Below the pieces are notes generated by a model. The model searched no databases. It had not been told where the DNA came from and saw nothing but the letters and a program-made list of their open reading frames with translations. From the NCBI RefSeq assembly GCF_014656545.1, contig NZ_BNDS01000003.1, forward strand, positions 2,606 to 66,605: DNA of 64,000 nucleotides, in the 5' to 3' direction. Of this stretch, positions 60,984-64,000 are shown piece after piece (the first letter of the stretch is position 1; each line of letters starts with the position of its first letter). Position numbers and translations under genes: made by a program. The stretch comes from Neobacillus kokaensis (GTDB lineage: Bacteria; Bacillota; Bacilli; Bacillales; Cytobacillaceae).

Positions 60984-63713
60984 ATGAGTATATTTGTTCC
61001 TTCAAATCTAACAGCTGAGAGGTTAGATGCAATTCTCCAAGCTTTGCCGAAAAGCAGAAACAAGGATTCCTTACTTTCAGCAAACAATATTTTGGAGAAG
61101 AACGCTTATACACTGCCTCCGTTTGGGGTAGTTAAATTTCCAAAATTAATTGACTGGAACGATCAGCGTTCCCGAAGCTTTGAAAGACTTGTACATGGCC
61201 ATACTTTTTTAGGCTGCCTGACGGATGCCTACCAAGCCACTAAAGACATAAAATATTTAAATAAAGGTATGGAATTAATTAATGATTGGCTGGACAAGCA
61301 TTCCTATACACTAAATAAGGGAACAATGGCCTATCATGACGAAACAACAGCAGTCCGGCTGCAATATATTCTAAGATTTTACATCATTGCACGCAACATT
61401 ATTTCGGATGTTGATCGGCAAAAGATTGAAACGAGAATGTGGGAAACTGCTGCATTACTGGCTGATGAAGAATTCCATTCTACGAATACAAATCATGGAA
61501 TGTTTCAGGATATTTCGCTTTTACTTTTCTCTTTTTATTTTAATGATAAAAAGAATGGAATTTCCCAACGGTATATTGATTTAGCTGTTACACGATTAAA
61601 GAATTATTTCTTTGCCGTTTATACAGAGGATGGGGTTCATAAAGAGCACTCACCAAATTATCATATGCTAGTTGCATCAAACATTAAAAAGTTAGTATCC
61701 TGGCTTGAAGAAATTGATCCTGTAATCAGTAAAGAATTTGTCTTATTATTTAACAAATCTGAGGAATATTCCACACATATTATTCGCCCTGATGGCACTT
61801 TCCCGCCAATGTGTGATTCGGAGCCAATACCTGTTAGAAACAGCAGCTATGCTAGATTGTATGATAGTGAATCATTTAAATATGCAGTTTCTTCAGGAAA
61901 GTCCGGAACACCTCCAATGGGTAATACGAAGATATTTCCGGAAGCAGGATATGCTATTTTTCGTGATGATTGGACTAAAAAGGAAAAAGCAACATATGTG
62001 TTGTTTACTGCTGCCTACCATGGTAATTATCACAAGCATAGTGATGATTTAAATTTGACTATTTATTCCGGAGGAGAAATCATAACGGAAGCTGGTCCAA
62101 ATGGATATAATTATCAGGATCCATTTACCAAATATGCTTATTCTTCTTTTGCACATAATACTTTGATTGTGGATGGGAATGGTTTGCCGCGTACAGATGG
62201 CAAATGCGACCAAGTGTACTTTACAGACTACCATACATCAGATGATACGAGTGAGGTTACAGGTGTTAATAAGCGCTATAATGATGTAGAACATCGACGT
62301 AATGTAAAATACAGCAGCAAATCTAATCATGTGTTCGTGAACGATTTTGTGACTTCAAATAAGAAGCATGAATACAAATTTCTATGGCATGTTGCGCCTG
62401 AAATAAAAGTTCACTTACGTGATAGCATAGTAGAATTATTTCGGAATGATGAAAAAGTGATGGAAATTGAAATTACAACTTCTGCTCCTGTCAGAATTCG
62501 AACTGTTAAAGGACAAACAGTACCAAGCATTTTGGGATGGAAGTTTCCAAAAATGGAATCTAAGGAAATGCTGACAACTTTGGAAGTAGAGATTAGCGGT
62601 GATAATATTGAATGTATGACAGAATTTAGATTAGCTGAATTCAATGTACCGCTTCGAAAACAGGCACCTTTTGAGATGGAGAAGGAATTTCCTTCATTTA
62701 GAAGTTTACGATATCATTTTGAACCTGCAGCATCGGAAAGTTATAAGGACAAATTATTTGTTATTTTCTCTGCTCTTGGAACAAAATATAGCTATTTATA
62801 TAACTATATGAATACATTAAAAGATTTACCTGTAAATAAGCTCTTTATTCTCGATGATTTCGGTGATCAAGGTTCTTATTATCTGGGGAAAAATAGGGAT
62901 TTTAGTATTGAAACTTCTGTAATTTCTCTTATTCAATATATCATGAGGCAGAATAAAATTTTGTCTGAAAATGTAACTGCGCTCGGTTCTTCAAAAGGCG
63001 GATTTACCGCACTTTATTATGGCATTAAGTATTATTTTGGCAATGTAATAGCGGGAGGGCCGCAAAGTAAGTTAGGCTCTTTTTTATTGCAGCAAGCAAA
63101 TCATCCGAACATTGCAGAGTATATTGCTGGAGGTTCTAAGGAATCTGATAGATATTACTTGGATGGATTGTTGTTAAATGTTCTTAATCAGCCATGTGAT
63201 GTTTCGCCTAATATTCATATTTTTGTAGGAAAAGATGATCATCACTATAAGAATCATGTTCTTCCTTTATATAATGTATTGGGTAATAGGGGCTATAAAG
63301 TAGATTTAAAAACCTCTGACGGGGTTAACCATGATGAATTGAAAATTTATTTCCCTTATTATTTGTTGGGAAAAGCGAAACAAATATTAGGCATACCATT
63401 AGATGGGAAAACCGATGTGCTGCCGCAGGAAGAATTGCTTAAAATTATTAAATTATCCATATCGTCTGATGATAGACAAACTATTAAAGTTGAATCTGCA
63501 GTAAGCGGTGAAGGTCTCACGTTTGCTTATTATGTTTATAATGGAAATGAAATTATTAAAAAATATTCTTATTCGAAAAATTCAACTTTAGAACACAGAG
63601 TGGAATCAAATGGAGAATATTTTGTAAGAGTGTATGTACGAGATAAATTTGGTGGACAGACAGCCAGGAATACATCAAAAATTACTATAAATAGAAAAGG
63701 TAAGGTGCTTTAA
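60984..63713 (+). CDS. Heparinase II/III-like lyase fused to an alpha/beta hydrolase
   Basis: ATG preceded by AAGGAGGGGAG. 909 residues, no signal peptide. The N-terminal half is a heparinase II/III-type lyase: (alpha/alpha) toroid at about 30-300 (NHGMFQDISLLLFSFYF, HKEHSPNYHMLVASNI) and a beta-sandwich at about 310-550 (GYAIFRDDW, HGNYHKHSDDLNLTIY, SFAHNTLIVDG). The C-terminal part (about 565-800) is an alpha/beta hydrolase with the nucleophile elbow GSSKGGF (about 668-674), Asp in GKDDHHY and His in VNHDEL, a Ser-Asp-His set resembling Asp2-type acyltransferase/esterase domains. A final beta module (about 830-905, GEYFVRVYVRDKFGG) follows. Such lyases cleave uronic-acid polysaccharides. 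A TATAAT at 60958-60963 could be an internal promoter. Confidence 0.82.
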   Translation: MSIFVPSNLTAERLDAILQALPKSRNKDSLLSANNILEKNAYTLPPFGVVKFPKLIDWNDQRSRSFERLVHGHTFLGCLTDAYQATKDIKYLNKGMELINDWLDKHSYTLNKGTMAYHDETTAVRLQYILRFYIIARNIISDVDRQKIETRMWETAALLADEEFHSTNTNHGMFQDISLLLFSFYFNDKKNGISQRYIDLAVTRLKNYFFAVYTEDGVHKEHSPNYHMLVASNIKKLVSWLEEIDPVISKEFVLLFNKSEEYSTHIIRPDGTFPPMCDSEPIPVRNSSYARLYDSESFKYAVSSGKSGTPPMGNTKIFPEAGYAIFRDDWTKKEKATYVLFTAAYHGNYHKHSDDLNLTIYSGGEIITEAGPNGYNYQDPFTKYAYSSFAHNTLIVDGNGLPRTDGKCDQVYFTDYHTSDDTSEVTGVNKRYNDVEHRRNVKYSSKSNHVFVNDFVTSNKKHEYKFLWHVAPEIKVHLRDSIVELFRNDEKVMEIEITTSAPVRIRTVKGQTVPSILGWKFPKMESKEMLTTLEVEISGDNIECMTEFRLAEFNVPLRKQAPFEMEKEFPSFRSLRYHFEPAASESYKDKLFVIFSALGTKYSYLYNYMNTLKDLPVNKLFILDDFGDQGSYYLGKNRDFSIETSVISLIQYIMRQNKILSENVTALGSSKGGFTALYYGIKYYFGNVIAGGPQSKLGSFLLQQANHPNIAEYIAGGSKESDRYYLDGLLLNVLNQPCDVSPNIHIFVGKDDHHYKNHVLPLYNVLGNRGYKVDLKTSDGVNHDELKIYFPYYLLGKAKQILGIPLDGKTDVLPQEELLKIIKLSISSDDRQTIKVESAVSGEGLTFAYYVYNGNEIIKKYSYSKNSTLEHRVESNGEYFVRVYVRDKFGGQTARNTSKITINRKGKVL

Positions 63714-64000
63714 ATGAAACTTTGTACAATTGGTCTAGGATATATTGGTCTTCCAACTTCTATTATGTTTGCAAAACATAATGTAGAAGTCGTAGGTGTT
63801 GATGTTAAGCCAGAAGTTATTTCTTCATTAAATGGCGGTCATATTCACATTGAAGAGCCTGGTTTACAGGAAGCATTGGAGGAAGTACTAGAAAAAGGGA
63901 CATTTCGAGCATCTTTAAAAGCAGAAGAAGCGGATGCATTTATTATTTCGGTGCCAACGCCGAACAATGACGACATATACAAATCCTGTGACTTGAACTT
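63714..64000 (+). CDS. wecC: UDP-N-acetyl-D-mannosamine dehydrogenase (5' part)
   Basis: The ATG directly follows the stop of the lyase gene, with AAGGTG upstream. The visible 95 residues have the NAD-binding GLGYIGLPTSIMFA, the VVGVDVKPEVI strand, GHIHIEEPGL and ISVPTPNNDD, matching WecC rather than Ugd (no HFYEPGLEELL form). It would oxidise UDP-ManNAc, made by the epimerase at 54776, to UDP-ManNAcA. The gene runs off the window, so the catalytic Cys is not seen. Confidence 0.85.
   Translation, partial: MKLCTIGLGYIGLPTSIMFAKHNVEVVGVDVKPEVISSLNGGHIHIEEPGLQEALEEVLEKGTFRASLKAEEADAFIISVPTPNNDDIYKSCDLN

Overview
The window looks like chromosomal DNA of an endospore-forming, aerobic member of the Bacillaceae (Bacillus/Neobacillus type). 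The grounds are the gene content (opuA operon with a divergent gbsR, xpaC-yaaN, a tagU-type LCP protein, a YocH-like LysM/3D protein, CwlC-like amidases), sigma-K-type promoters on the two amidases, strong GGAGG ribosome binding sites with GTG/TTG starts, and many short dispersed palindromic repeats built on GGTGCCTGACACC. No rRNA, tRNA, CRISPR, phage or insertion sequence was recognised.

Layout. 1-8 kb: C-terminal end of an acidic protein, a small membrane protein, a TsdA-like diheme cytochrome lipoprotein, a DUF6241-like protein, a 52-bp tandem array, a CPA1 Na+/H+ antiporter, an MDR oxidoreductase, a VanZ-like protein and a PurBox-controlled purine permease. 8-18 kb: cell-wall hydrolases (an amidase-SPOR-SPOR-glucosaminidase and its shorter paralogue), galE, a LysM-3D protein, a secreted subtilase, a NUDIX hydrolase and a secreted cyclic-nucleotide phosphodiesterase. 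18-27 kb: glycine-betaine uptake opuAA-AB-AC with gbsR, a YitT protein, a divergent acetolactate-synthase-like enzyme, a secreted GDSL esterase and a ferritin-like protein. 27-36 kb: a hairpin array behind zupT, a first UDP-GlcNAc 2-epimerase, a VOC protein, xpaC-yaaN behind an ECF-type promoter, a VanY peptidase, a candidate c-di-GMP riboswitch in front of a 62-codon ORF, copper nitrite reductase with an FNR/CRP-type box, and a cluster of DnaA boxes. 36-49 kb: UDP-glucose dehydrogenase, an FbpB-like small protein, and large secreted wall-associated proteins (a YhcR-like nuclease/nucleotidase with wall-binding repeats, an L,D-transpeptidase with Ig-like repeats, a subtilase with FlgD-like repeats), then tagU.

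49.6-64 kb is visibly more AT-rich. It starts with a broken paralogue of a C39-like peptidase and the intact gene. It continues as one long plus-strand polysaccharide operon: two GT4 glycosyltransferases, a second UDP-GlcNAc 2-epimerase, a coiled-coil protein, a 1178-residue CgeB-like glycosyltransferase with four repeated beta modules, another glycosyltransferase, a heparinase II/III-like lyase fused to an alpha/beta hydrolase, and the start of a UDP-ManNAc dehydrogenase. The epimerase and dehydrogenase would supply UDP-ManNAcA, and the ugd gene at 36 kb UDP-glucuronate. A uronic-acid surface polymer is the simplest reading, with LCP, lyase and wall hydrolases acting on envelope polymers.

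The most unusual signals are the DnaA-box cluster with 21-bp phasing (35.96-36.12 kb), the riboswitch/mini-ORF unit (34.14-34.49 kb), the lyase-hydrolase fusion, and several unrelated tandem arrays that share a period of about 52 bp.
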